A stretch of 12,416 bases of DNA from TWA4 sp045121095 (GCA_045121095.1 JBGVFN010000050.1:1-12416); one strand, 5' to 3'. Counted from the first letter of the stretch, positions 1 to 7,266 are shown. Program-made: numbers and translations. The notes: generated from the letters alone by a model not told the origin.

Positions 1-1492
1 TCTTTCGCTGGGCACTGATGCATCCTGTATTTAAAGCTGTTTCTGCAGTGGTTCTGCCATGAGAAATAACCGGTAATGCATTGCGGATGGCAATTGCCTG
101 CCGGTAGTAATTATAAATGGAGCTGTCATCATTTTCCTGCTGTTCCAGACTGCCAAAAGGATATTCTTCCGGTAACGTACAGTCAGGCGGCAGGTCTGTG
201 GTTCCATCATCCCGTTCCTCATTCCAGTACATAGGAGCCCGTTTAGAAGGATCATTACCACTGCCTACCATACCGATTTCTTCGCCATAATAGATAAAGG
301 CACTGCCGCTCATAAGCAGATTCATGGCACCGGCCAGCTTTGTCTTGTTTTCATCGTTTCCACAGAAACCGGCAATACGTCCCACATCATGGTTGGACAG
401 GAAGGGCGCATCAATATAATCCGGATTTGCACTCAAATAAGCAGCATCTGCTTTTTCCAGTGCCGCAGCATAAGAAGTAACCGTACTCTCATTACCTGCA
501 CCGCGGATCACACTGATGATTTTACCAGAAGAATCGCCGAATGCATAGTCAAAAATGCTGGTAATGCCGCTTTCGTAATACTTTGTAATACTGGAGAAGC
601 TATCCCAGACTTCTGCCACCAGATAAACATCGGGATTAATTGCAGATGCAGTCTGTTGAATCCAGGACAATACTTCCACATTTTTTGCAACCTGACCAGA
701 ATAAAACTCTTTGGCTGCATCCAGACGGAAGCCAGCTGCTCCTTTATCCAGCCAAAACTGCATAATATCCGTAATTTCATCCCGAACGGCCTGATTTTCC
801 AGATTCAAGTCCGGCATATCATAACTGAACATGGCTTCATAGTACCAGTCGGTGCCTTCCACCTGACAGTATCCACTCTTCTGCTCTTTCTGGAAGAAAT
901 AATAATCCAGATATTTACAGTCTTCTGTACTGGGTTCTGCGTCTCCCAGATTCTGGAGATAACTGACAGCCTCTTTAAACCAGCTATGTTCGGAACCTGT
1001 ATGATTTAACACCAGATCCAGGATTACCTTGATTCCTCTGCTCTCACATTCTTCCATGAGAGTTTCAAAATCTTCCATGGTTCCATAATCGGGATCAATG
1101 GCATAATAATCGGAAACATTATATTTATGATAAGTCGTACTGGGATGAATGGGCATCAGCCAGATTCCATTAATTCCCAGTTTCTGCAGATAATCCAGTT
1201 TGGAAATAACACCCTGCAAATCGCCAATGCCATCCCCATCCGAATCACAAAAAGAATAAACAAAAATTTCGTACCAGGTACGATAATTATCATCAGGGCT
1301 TTCCCCCAATGCTTCTATTTCAGAAAGTATCTGCTCTGTCTGTACTGCTTCCTGCGTAATAGACTGAGAATCCACTGCCGCCCCCGATGAATCGGAGACA
1401 GCAGTGGATTCTTTATTTCCCCCCTGCGGGGTACAACCAGCTAAAATTACTAAGGATAACAGCAGACACAAAATTCGTGTCATGCGTTTCAT
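1..1492 (-). CDS. GH13 alpha-amylase lipoprotein, partial (C-terminus beyond the left edge)
   Basis: Secreted alpha-glucan hydrolase of glycoside hydrolase family 13, predicted to be anchored on the outer face of the membrane. I translated 497 residues; the frame stays open to the window edge. Residues 1-20 form a lipoprotein signal peptide (MKRMTRIL, hydrophobic core, LAGC lipobox with Cys20). A DxDGDGxGDxxG calcium-type loop lies near the start of the barrel. Conserved GH13 regions follow: DLVLNH (159-164), MPDLN (226-230), GFRLDAAK with nucleophile Asp258, VAEVW with acid/base Glu294, and SNHD with Asp369. All catalytic residues are present. MPDLN is the signature known for the group intermediate between oligo-1,6-glucosidases and neopullulanases (GH13_36-like). 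The ATG at 1492 has AAGGG 9 nt upstream. An in-frame ATG at 1498 overlaps the malG stop but leaves only 3 nt to that site. It is the last visible gene of the maltodextrin operon, 5 bp after malG. Substrate range (starch, maltodextrin or pullulan) cannot be decided from sequence alone. Confidence 0.93.
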   Translation of the reverse strand, partial: MKRMTRILCLLLSLVILAGCTPQGGNKESTAVSDSSGAAVDSQSITQEAVQTEQILSEIEALGESPDDNYRTWYEIFVYSFCDSDGDGIGDLQGVISKLDYLQKLGINGIWLMPIHPSTTYHKYNVSDYYAIDPDYGTMEDFETLMEECESRGIKVILDLVLNHTGSEHSWFKEAVSYLQNLGDAEPSTEDCKYLDYYFFQKEQKSGYCQVEGTDWYYEAMFSYDMPDLNLENQAVRDEITDIMQFWLDKGAAGFRLDAAKEFYSGQVAKNVEVLSWIQQTASAINPDVYLVAEVWDSFSSITKYYESGITSIFDYAFGDSSGKIISVIRGAGNESTVTSYAAALEKADAAYLSANPDYIDAPFLSNHDVGRIAGFCGNDENKTKLAGAMNLLMSGSAFIYYGEEIGMVGSGNDPSKRAPMYWNEERDDGTTDLPPDCTLPEEYPFGSLEQQENDDSSIYNYYRQAIAIRNALPVISHGRTTAETALNTGCISAQRK

Positions 1493-1497
1493 AGGCA

Positions 1498-2373
1498 TTA
1501 ACCCTTAACAGCACCACCCATAGCTTCCTGATAGAATCTCTGAGTGATCATGAACAGAATCGCGATCGGAATGGATACGAGAACTGCGCCAGCACAGAAA
1601 CGTACAAACCAAACATCTACGTATTCTTTTTCCAGCATGCTCCACAGACCGATGGAAACTGTGAAGTATTTGGACTCTGTACGGGCAATAACCTTTGCAA
1701 ATACGAAGTCAACCCAGGGGCCCATGAAAGAGGTGATAACCTGATATACGATCATAGGTTTACACATAGGCAGAGTGATCTTTGTGAAAATCTGCCAACG
1801 TGTACAACCATCCAGCGCTGCTGATTCATCCAGAGCTTTCGGAATGGTATCCATATAACCCTTCATAACGAAGAATCCGGTACCGGAACCTGCTGAGAAA
1901 CAGATGATCATCGCAATGGGAATCATATTGCCTTCGGTCATACCCAGAGCTTTCAGAATGAAGTATACAGCAACCATGGACATGAAACCAGGGAACAGGT
2001 TGATAACCATAGCCATATTCTGATAAGGTTTACGCATCTTCCATTCCAGACGGCTGGTACAATATGCAACACTCAGTACAAAGAAAGTAGAGATTAAACA
2101 AGTACAGCATGCAATGAAAAATGTATTCAGGAACATCCGGGGGAAGTTCATAACGTCAAACTCTGTGAACAGTGCAATATAGTTATTTAATGTATACTTT
2201 GTAGGCAGGAAAGTACTAATAAACTGACCTTTACCATCACGGAAGGACTGCATGATCAGCCAGAAGAAAGGCAGCAGCCATACAATACACATAATCGTAA
2301 GGAAAATATATGTAACTACATCACCGGTGATTCTTTTGGCTCTCATACCACCAGTTATTTTCTTCTTAGACAT
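1498..2373 (-). CDS. malG: Maltodextrin ABC transporter permease, MalG type
   Basis: Inner-membrane permease subunit of a carbohydrate-uptake (CUT1) ABC importer, pairing with the MalF-type subunit encoded just upstream. The 291-residue protein has about six membrane segments starting near residue 20. The cytoplasmic EAA loop that docks on the ATPase is at 183-202 (ESAALDG, then ITLP). It ends in GGAVKG, the usual tail of MalG proteins, and its length is typical. The start codon overlaps the malF stop by one base (TAATG), with a GGAGG site about 10 nt upstream inside malF, so the two are probably translationally coupled. No ATPase gene is in the window; in Firmicutes such importers often share a distant MsmX-type ATPase (family knowledge). 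Maltodextrin as substrate is inferred from the adjacent amylase. Confidence 0.93.
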   Translation of the reverse strand: MSKKKITGGMRAKRITGDVVTYIFLTIMCIVWLLPFFWLIMQSFRDGKGQFISTFLPTKYTLNNYIALFTEFDVMNFPRMFLNTFFIACCTCLISTFFVLSVAYCTSRLEWKMRKPYQNMAMVINLFPGFMSMVAVYFILKALGMTEGNMIPIAMIICFSAGSGTGFFVMKGYMDTIPKALDESAALDGCTRWQIFTKITLPMCKPMIVYQVITSFMGPWVDFVFAKVIARTESKYFTVSIGLWSMLEKEYVDVWFVRFCAGAVLVSIPIAILFMITQRFYQEAMGGAVKG

Positions 2374-3761
2374 TATTTGAATCCCTCCTCATTCTTATAA
2401 GATCCACTGGAGCGGTAAGTAACCAGAGATACAATAGACAGTACCACAAAGGTAAAGATACCAATAACGGCTGCCAGATTATACTTCTGCTGGTCTACCG
2501 ACAGCTTGTACAGCCAGGTAACAAGCAGGTCCGTATCGCCCGCTGAGTTACCAACACCCAGAGGTTCACCACGGGTCAGCAGGTAAATAACGTTGAAGTT
2601 GTTGATATTACCAGTAAACTGAGTAATGATGTAAGGAGTCAGTACGAATAACATGTAAGGCAGAGTAATGTTAAAGAACATCTGGAATACATTCGCACCG
2701 TCCAGATTTGCAGCTTCGTACTGTTCTGCGGGAATATTCTGCAGAATACCGGTTACCTGCATGATCGTATAAGGAATACCTACCCACAGGTTGATAATGA
2801 TAACCAGAACACGTGCCCAGGTAGCATTGGTCAGGAACGGTAATTTTTCCGAAATCAGACCTGCATCCAGCAGCATACGGTTAATAATACCATCGGGCTG
2901 CAGCATGGAACGCATAACCATCAGAGATACGAACTGAGGAACCGCAATAGTCATGGACAGACATCCACGCCAGAAACCTTTAAACTTAATGGTTTTACGG
3001 TTAATAATGAGTGCCATGATGGTACCCAGGAAGAAGTTCAGGAATGTTGCAAAGAATGCCCAGATCAGAGTCCAGAGCAGAACATCACCAAACTGTTTAC
3101 CAACAGTTGAACTTGCATCAAAGATAGAAATAAAGTTCTTAAGACCAACCCAGTCAAACAGAACCAGTTTGTCGCCATCTTTAGAGTAGTTGGTAAATGC
3201 CATACACATCATGTATAACAGAGGCAGTACTGTAAAGATTGCAAGACATACAGTAGGGGGAGTCATCAGAAGTTTATGAATGTTTTCATCCAGCAGGGAC
3301 TTCAGATCATCTTTAAATGTAGGAATACGTTTGCCAGACTGTTTGATACACATTGCTTTATATCCGCTGCGTACGGAAGCACGCCAGATAATAATAAACA
3401 GTGCGATCAGACAGATCGAAGCAATACCATAAAGCAGAATAAGCTGGGACTGATCACCCATAACATATTCATAAACACCTTTACTTTCATTCCATACTTC
3501 TTCCATTTCCTTTTCACCAAGGCTGGGAAGCATGGAAATCCAATAGAAACCACCTTCAGGAATTACCAGAAATGCGATAACACCGATTTCGATGACCAAG
3601 AACAGCAGACCTTTGATGATCTGACCATTTACCATATTCGCAAGACCCATGATCAAACAAGATAACCAGATCATGGAACCACCATTCTGCAGAGCAGCAA
3701 TCAATCCATCAGAACTGGACTGTTTCTTTGCAGGGGCAGCTTTTGTTAACGCTTTAGCCAT
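2373..3761 (-). CDS. malF: Maltodextrin ABC transporter permease, MalF type
   Basis: Permease subunit of the same importer. At 462 residues it is longer than minimal sugar permeases because of an N-terminal part with membrane segments near 30-70 and 107-127, as in Firmicute MalF proteins. The core transport domain starts near residue 165 (TPPTVCLAIFTVLP). The EAA loop is at 349-368 (EAANLDG, then ITLP) and is intact. A soluble segment with charged residues (about 130-160) joins the two halves. The start has GGAG 8 nt upstream (GGAGATGTTAACATG on the minus strand). It is separated from the binding-protein gene by 243 bp holding a terminator and several hairpins, so it is probably expressed at a lower level than the binding protein. 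The product name rests on family features and on the linked GH13 enzyme. Confidence 0.93.
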   Translation of the reverse strand: MAKALTKAAPAKKQSSSDGLIAALQNGGSMIWLSCLIMGLANMVNGQIIKGLLFLVIEIGVIAFLVIPEGGFYWISMLPSLGEKEMEEVWNESKGVYEYVMGDQSQLILLYGIASICLIALFIIIWRASVRSGYKAMCIKQSGKRIPTFKDDLKSLLDENIHKLLMTPPTVCLAIFTVLPLLYMMCMAFTNYSKDGDKLVLFDWVGLKNFISIFDASSTVGKQFGDVLLWTLIWAFFATFLNFFLGTIMALIINRKTIKFKGFWRGCLSMTIAVPQFVSLMVMRSMLQPDGIINRMLLDAGLISEKLPFLTNATWARVLVIIINLWVGIPYTIMQVTGILQNIPAEQYEAANLDGANVFQMFFNITLPYMLFVLTPYIITQFTGNINNFNVIYLLTRGEPLGVGNSAGDTDLLVTWLYKLSVDQQKYNLAAVIGIFTFVVLSIVSLVTYRSSGSYKNEEGFK

Positions 3762-3788
3762 GTTAACATCTCCTCTTTCATTTTAAAC

Positions 3789-3821
3789 CTGGAAAAATGT
3801 GTTACTGGCACATTTTTCCAG
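3789..3821 (-). repeat. Hairpin A of a tandem hairpin array upstream of malF
   Basis: Perfect 13-bp inverted repeat (3789-3801 with 3809-3821) around a 7-nt loop, TTACTGG on the plus strand. The stem is A-rich on one arm and T-rich on the other, so it resembles a bidirectional terminator or an mRNA-stabilising stem. It lies just upstream of the malF ribosome binding site and is the downstream copy of hairpin B on the minus-strand transcript. Confidence 0.75.
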
Positions 3822-3835
3822 ACACTTTGCAAACC

Positions 3836-3860
3836 AAAAACGTGTTACTGGCACGTTTTT
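3836..3860 (-). repeat. Hairpin B, a diverged copy of hairpin A
   Basis: Nine-base-pair stem (3836-3844 with 3852-3860) with the same TTACTGG loop as hairpin A. The two copies are 43 bp apart and similarity continues past the stem (ACACTTTGCAA versus ACACTTCGCAA), so they arose by tandem duplication. One stem pair differs on both arms (T to C on one arm, A to G on the other), a compensatory change that keeps the pairing. Confidence 0.75.
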
Positions 3861-3881
3861 CTGGACACTTCGCAATCCGGC

Positions 3882-3904
3882 AAAACGTATAAATGATACG
3901 CTTT
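3882..3904 (-). repeat. Third, imperfect hairpin of the array
   Basis: AAAACGTAT and ATACGCTTTT can pair with one bulged base around a short AAATG loop. It has the same A-rich/T-rich architecture as hairpins A and B but a different loop, and sits between them and the strong terminator after the binding-protein gene. Confidence 0.45.
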
Positions 3905-3919
3905 TTCGAATCTTTTGTC

Positions 3920-3954
3920 AAAAAAAGCGGCAGCCAGAATATTCCGGCTGCCGC
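3920..3954 (-). terminator. Intrinsic terminator after the sugar-binding protein gene
   Basis: Read on the minus strand, GCGGCAGCC pairs with GGCTGCCGC (3946-3954 with 3927-3935). The stem can extend through a G-U pair into the self-complementary GAATATTC. It is followed directly by seven T residues (3926-3920). It lies 50 bp after the binding-protein stop and before malF in the same operon. It therefore probably acts as a partial terminator giving an excess of binding protein over permeases, a pattern known for mal-type operons. Confidence 0.9.
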
Positions 3955-4004
3955 CAGATGCTTTGTCCAGGCAAAATATCCTATCTAATTACAGACCAGT
4001 TTTA

Positions 4005-5261
4005 TTACAGACCAGTATTGTTGATACCTTCGTTCCATTTTTCGGTCAGTTCAGCTGCGTTATCAGCATTTACTTCACCGTTAGCCAGAGCTTTACCCAT
4101 GGAGTCAGCGTTGTTCCAGTAAGCACCCATTTCTGTGATAGAAGGCTGCAGTACGGAAGTATTAGCGATAGTAGCATCCTGTGCCAGTGCAGCCAGGTCA
4201 TTAGCCAGAGCGTCGCCTTCCATCAGAGACTGTGCACAAGGAACAACAGAACTCAGTTCATAGTGCAGAGTCTGCATTTCAGCAGAACCAAGCCATGCAG
4301 CCAGTGCGTTAGCAACAGCCATATGTTTGGAGTTAGGGTTTACACCGTAAGCTTTGGAACCAGAGAAAGATTTCAGCTGTTTTTCTTCGCCGTTGATTGT
4401 GATGCAGGGCAGCTGAGCAGCACCGTAGTTTTCACCCAGAGCTTCAGCTACAGCTTTAGCATCCCATGTACCGGAGAACATAGCAGAAACACTACCATTA
4501 CGCAGACCGTCCAGACCAGCGCCGTTAGCATCGTCGATCATAGTGCCAGCTTTCAGAGCGTTAGCAATATAAGCAGTAGCTGCAGCACCTGCTTCACCAC
4601 CGAAGGTGATACCAGCAGAACCATCAGTACCATCACCGAACATAGTACCGCCAACTGCAAAGTAGAATGCAGGCAGATACCAGGTATTAGTTACAGGGAA
4701 AGCTACAGTAGCTTTTGCCATCATAGCGTCCAGAGACTTGATATCTTCTTCTGTGTATACAGATGTATCATAGTACAGGAACCATGTGTTACCAGTAAAA
4801 GGAACACCGTAAACGCCGTCACCGTTTGTTACGGAAGCGATCATTGTTTCAGAGTTGTCAGCCTGTACCTGTTCCAGAGTAGAACCACCCAGTTTTGCGA
4901 TTGCGTTAGCCTGGATCAGAGTTCCTAACTGGTCGTTTGCATACATGTAAACGTCAGCTGCAGCAGAAGGGTCCTGAGTTACGTTCTTACCAGCATCACC
5001 TTCGGGGCAAACGCCGAATTTCCAGGTAATGTTCCATTCAGGATGCTTTTCAGCAAACTGTGCACAAGCAACCTGCAGGAAGCTGTTTTCGTCAGCCTGG
5101 TCAGCCTGAGGTCCCCATACAGTCAGGGTGATGTCTTCTACTTCACCTTCGCCAGCATTGTTTGCTGCTGTTTCAGTGCTTTTGCTACCGCCGCATGCAG
5201 AAAACAGACCGGTAACCATCATGCAAGACAGAAGTAATGCAATGATTTTTTTCATTTTCAT
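4005..5261 (-). CDS. malE: Sugar-binding lipoprotein of the ABC importer, MalE type
   Basis: Extracellular solute-binding protein that captures maltodextrins and delivers them to the MalF-MalG pore. The 418-residue protein starts with a lipoprotein signal peptide (MKMKKIIALLLSC, lipobox FSAC, Cys23), followed by a Gly/Glu-rich spacer and then LTVWGPQADQ, the usual first strand of family 1 solute-binding proteins. GVYGVPFTGNTWFLYYD and MFSGTWDA are typical hinge and ligand-cleft segments. I chose the ATG at 5261 because AAGGAGG lies 8 nt upstream and the signal peptide begins there; the longer in-frame start at 5303 would translate through that site. It is the first gene of the operon, with its own terminator downstream. 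The substrate is inferred from the operon; another alpha-glucoside is possible. Confidence 0.92.
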   Translation of the reverse strand: MKMKKIIALLLSCMMVTGLFSACGGSKSTETAANNAGEGEVEDITLTVWGPQADQADENSFLQVACAQFAEKHPEWNITWKFGVCPEGDAGKNVTQDPSAAADVYMYANDQLGTLIQANAIAKLGGSTLEQVQADNSETMIASVTNGDGVYGVPFTGNTWFLYYDTSVYTEEDIKSLDAMMAKATVAFPVTNTWYLPAFYFAVGGTMFGDGTDGSAGITFGGEAGAAATAYIANALKAGTMIDDANGAGLDGLRNGSVSAMFSGTWDAKAVAEALGENYGAAQLPCITINGEEKQLKSFSGSKAYGVNPNSKHMAVANALAAWLGSAEMQTLHYELSSVVPCAQSLMEGDALANDLAALAQDATIANTSVLQPSITEMGAYWNNADSMGKALANGEVNADNAAELTEKWNEGINNTGL

Positions 5262-5430
5262 GTTTTTTTCCTCCTTGAAAATATTAAAAATATGTACAAT
5301 CACAGCTCTTTGCTGTAAAAGTCTTGAACAATACTCTCCGACTCTGCATCTCCATCCAGCTCATATGATCTCACGTATGTCATCTCCAACCTTATCATAT
5401 CCAACCGCAAAAAATCACAGGATCACCTTC

Positions 5431-5471
5431 CAAATATTTCGAAATATTTGCTCGATTTTTCGAAATATTTG
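5431..5471. promoter_or_regulatory. Tandem palindromic operator-like sites in the malE leader
   Basis: Positions 5431-5450 form a perfect 20-bp palindrome, CAAATATTTC joined to its complement GAAATATTTG. Its right part recurs at 5458-5471 (TTTCGAAATATTTG), giving a second, less perfect palindrome. The two centres are 21 bp apart, two helical turns, so both would lie on the same face of the DNA. A central CG is common in LacI-family operators (family knowledge). A TTGACA hexamer for the minus strand (5470-5475) abuts the second site but has only a poor -10 match. The binding protein is not in the window. Confidence 0.6.
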
Positions 5472-5485
5472 TCAAAAGGTATATC

Positions 5486-5518
5486 CTGGAAGCGGGAATA
5501 TGTGTACCCTGTTTCCAG
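5486..5518 (-). other. Possible hairpin in the malE mRNA leader
   Basis: CTGGAA (5486-5491) and TTCCAG (5513-5518) can pair, with an inner GGG/CCC (5494-5496 with 5507-5509). No long T-run follows, so it is not a convincing terminator. It matches no riboswitch I recognise. Confidence 0.3.
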
Positions 5519-5573
5519 TCACTATGTAGAAGAAAACGGCAACGTATATCATATTATAGATTGATTTGCATAA

Positions 5574-5596
5574 TTTTCGAAAAGTTTCGTTGCAAC
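5574..5596. promoter_or_regulatory. Operator-like palindromes at the start of the malE transcript
   Basis: TTTTCGAAAA (5574-5583) and GTTGCAAC (5589-5596) are adjacent palindromes directly downstream of the -10 box of the minus-strand promoter, covering about +1 to +18. The TTCGAA core is shared with the sites at 5431-5471. The position fits a repressor site, perhaps with looping to the distal pair (inference). Confidence 0.5.
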
Positions 5597-5598
5597 AA

Positions 5599-5627
5599 AG
5601 TATAGTACTTTTCTTGTTTCTCGTCAA
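5599..5627 (-). promoter_or_regulatory. Promoter of the maltodextrin operon
   Basis: On the minus strand TTGACG (5627-5622) is separated by 17 bp from TATACT (5604-5599), a good housekeeping-sigma match. Transcription would start near 5592, giving a leader of about 330 nt before the binding-protein ATG. An 8-bp inverted repeat (5585-5592 with 5632-5639) brackets the promoter. A further TATAAT on the same strand (5558-5553) lacks a convincing -35. Confidence 0.65.
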
Positions 5628-5639
5628 TAATCAACGAAA

Positions 5640-5843
5640 AAGCCTAATCATTTTCAGCAGTTGTTACAAATAAATGTGTACTTTTTCGTACATTATGCCG
5701 AATATTTTTACTTTCCTTTTTTGTATCGAAACAAAGCGGAATTAATTTTAATGCCCTTCACAAAAAAATACGTCTATGAATCGTTTTTTATCTTTATGAC
5801 CAGATTTTTACTTTTTATACCCCACAGTTTTGTTAAAAAAGAT
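5640..5843. other. AT-rich divergent spacer without a gene
   Basis: This stretch separates the minus-strand mal promoter from the plus-strand MarR promoter. It is AT-rich with several T-runs. The short open frames in it have no ribosome binding site and no recognisable product. I see no RNA gene or operator beyond those listed on either side. Confidence 0.5.
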
Positions 5844-5898
5844 GTTGACTTTTCAACTTCTTCATTGTATAATCCCACACGTTGACTTTTCAACTTCT
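5844..5898 (+). promoter_or_regulatory. Promoter and duplicated operator of the MarR-DegV unit
   Basis: TTGACT (5845-5850) and TATAAT (5868-5873) are 17 bp apart, a near-consensus promoter with a start near 5880. An 18-bp sequence beginning GTTGACTTTTCAAC occurs twice without mismatch, at 5844-5861 and 5881-5898. Each copy contains GTTGA and TCAAC as inverted arms with a 4-nt spacer. One copy covers the -35 box and the other lies at the transcription start, the layout expected for autorepression by the MarR protein encoded next. Confidence 0.8.
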
Positions 5899-5912
5899 CA
5901 AAGGAGATATTT

Positions 5913-6368
5913 ATGACTGAGCGATTTGAACGATTTTCTTTTGCTATTTCAGAAATTTCAAGATACTGGCATAAGATTACGGCTGAAGAAATGGAAAAAT
6001 ACGGTCTGAAAGGTCCTCACTCGGTATATCTTGTAACCATGTCCCATTATCCGGACGGTATTACTGCGACGCAGCTCTGTGAACTCTGCAGTAAAGATAA
6101 ATCGGACGTATCCCGCACCATGTCTCTTATGGAAAAAAAGGGACTTGTAAGAAAAGAAGGGATTCATCAAAATCTGTACCGGGGCGTTTTCAAGCTGACA
6201 GAAGAAGGAAAAGCTGCAGCAGAATTTGTACGCAGGAGAACAAATCTTGCCGTTGAAATTGCAGGAAGCGATCTTACCGATGAAAACAGGATGATTTTTT
6301 ATGAATCACTGGAGCACATCATTTCAAGACTGCGGGATATCAGTAAGAATGGACTTCCAGAAGAATAG
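5913..6368 (+). CDS. MarR-family transcriptional regulator
   Basis: Small dimeric winged-helix DNA-binding protein, probably a ligand-responsive repressor. The 151-residue length is normal for MarR. The N-terminal helix region (1-40) is followed by the winged helix-turn-helix at about 50-95: ITATQLCELCSKDKSDVSRTMSL, then EKKGLVRKE and a wing ending in the typical FKLTEEGK (93-100). The C-terminal helices (about 110-145) would form the dimer interface. The ribosome binding site is GGAG, 6 nt before the ATG. Its promoter carries two copies of a palindrome, so autoregulation is likely. It is 55 bp upstream of a DegV gene on the same strand, and the palindrome resembles the TTGA-TCAA core of FabT boxes. 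A role in fatty-acid homeostasis is therefore a reasonable inference, but no effector can be read from the sequence. Confidence 0.93.
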   Translation: MTERFERFSFAISEISRYWHKITAEEMEKYGLKGPHSVYLVTMSHYPDGITATQLCELCSKDKSDVSRTMSLMEKKGLVRKEGIHQNLYRGVFKLTEEGKAAAEFVRRRTNLAVEIAGSDLTDENRMIFYESLEHIISRLRDISKNGLPEE

Positions 6369-6378
6369 ATGCCGCAGC

Positions 6379-6397
6379 AGGAATCAAAGTGATTCCT
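6379..6397 (+). other. Short hairpin between the MarR and DegV genes
   Basis: AGGAATCA and TGATTCCT form an 8-bp inverted repeat with a 3-nt loop (AAG). No T-run follows, so it is unlikely to terminate transcription. It could affect mRNA processing or be a protein site. Confidence 0.4.
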
Positions 6398-6423
6398 TCA
6401 CAGTTTAAATAGGAGAAAATGTT

Positions 6424-7266
6424 ATGAAAGTAAGAATTATTGTAGATTCCACCGCAGATGTTCATGCAAATATCAAAAATAAGCTGAAAGTAGTTCCCTT
6501 AACAATCCATTTTGGGGATACAGACTATATAGATGGTGTAACCATCACCCATGAAGAGTTCTATGCGAAACTTGTCGAAAGCGATGAACTGCCCAGAACA
6601 AGTCAGGCTACTCCTGTGGCCTTTGGAAAGGCCTTTGAAGAAATTGTTAATGCCGGAGAAAGTGCCGTTGTTCTGACGATTTCTTCTGAACTTTCCGGAA
6701 CTTATCAGAGTGCCATGCTGGCTGCCCAGGATTACCCCGACCGTATTTATGTAGTCGATACAAAATCTGCCGCTATTGGCTCCGGTATTCTGGCTGAACT
6801 GGCTTTGCAGCTGGCTGACAGCGGCATGGATGCCAAAACAATTGCCGAAAAGCTCACCGAAGAACGGGAAAATGTCTGCCTGATCGCCCTTCTGGATACA
6901 CTGGAATATCTAAAACGCGGCGGCAGAATTTCCAAAGCAGAAGCTTTTGCCGGCGGTATTCTTTCAATCAAACCCGTTATCGCCCTGAAAGATGGTAAAA
7001 TTATAACACTTGGTAAAGCAAGAGGCTCCAAACAGGGTAATAATCTTCTTATTAAAGAAATTCAGAACACCGGCGGTGTTGACTTTAACAAACCAATTCT
7101 GCTGGGTTACACCGGATTAAGTGATCTTCTTCTGAAAAAATACGAAGCAGACAGCCAGGAATTATGGCAGGAAGGCACCAACGAACTGAACAGCACTTTA
7201 ATTGGCAGTGTAATCGGAACACATGCCGGTCCCGGCGCAATTGCAGCTGCATTCTTCAAGAAATAA
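6424..7266 (+). CDS. DegV family protein (FakB-like fatty-acid-binding protein)
   Basis: Cytosolic lipid-binding protein of the DegV/FakB family, which holds a fatty acid while the kinase FakA phosphorylates it for phospholipid synthesis (known for the family; FakA is not in the window). The 280-residue length is standard. Diagnostic motifs are all present: DSTAD (8-12), RTSQATP (58-64), SSELSGTYQSA (87-97), the LDTLEYLKRGGRIS block (about 157-170), KPVIALKDGKI, and IGTHAGPGAIAAAFF at the C-terminus. GGAG lies 8 nt before the ATG. It follows the MarR gene on the same strand with no terminator between them and is followed by a strong one, so the two form a short operon. Which fatty acid it binds cannot be read from the sequence. 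Confidence 0.95.
   Translation: MKVRIIVDSTADVHANIKNKLKVVPLTIHFGDTDYIDGVTITHEEFYAKLVESDELPRTSQATPVAFGKAFEEIVNAGESAVVLTISSELSGTYQSAMLAAQDYPDRIYVVDTKSAAIGSGILAELALQLADSGMDAKTIAEKLTEERENVCLIALLDTLEYLKRGGRISKAEAFAGGILSIKPVIALKDGKIITLGKARGSKQGNNLLIKEIQNTGGVDFNKPILLGYTGLSDLLLKKYEADSQELWQEGTNELNSTLIGSVIGTHAGPGAIAAAFFKK

Noticed and set aside
389..1009. 206-codon open frame on the plus strand
   Set aside because: It is antisense to the GH13 amylase, whose catalytic motifs all lie in the opposite strand's frame; it has no ribosome binding site or recognisable domain.
3789..3904. Possible CRISPR-like repeats
   Set aside because: There are only two related units, they are hairpins with similarity running past the repeat, there are no unique equal-length spacers, and no cas gene is in view.
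3915..4928. Long open frame (337 codons) on the plus strand
   Set aside because: It lies antisense to the sugar-binding protein gene, is rich in Ser, Cys, Phe and Thr as expected of a codon-biased shadow, has no ribosome binding site and resembles no protein family.
5262..5303. Upstream in-frame ATG at 5303 for the sugar-binding protein
   Set aside because: It would add 14 residues before the lipoprotein signal peptide and read through the strong AAGGAGG site that serves the ATG at 5261.
5431..5450. Site-specific recombination (attachment or inversion) site suggested by the perfect palindrome
   Set aside because: There is no recombinase or integrase gene, no second distant copy bounding a segment, and the position in a promoter leader fits an operator better.
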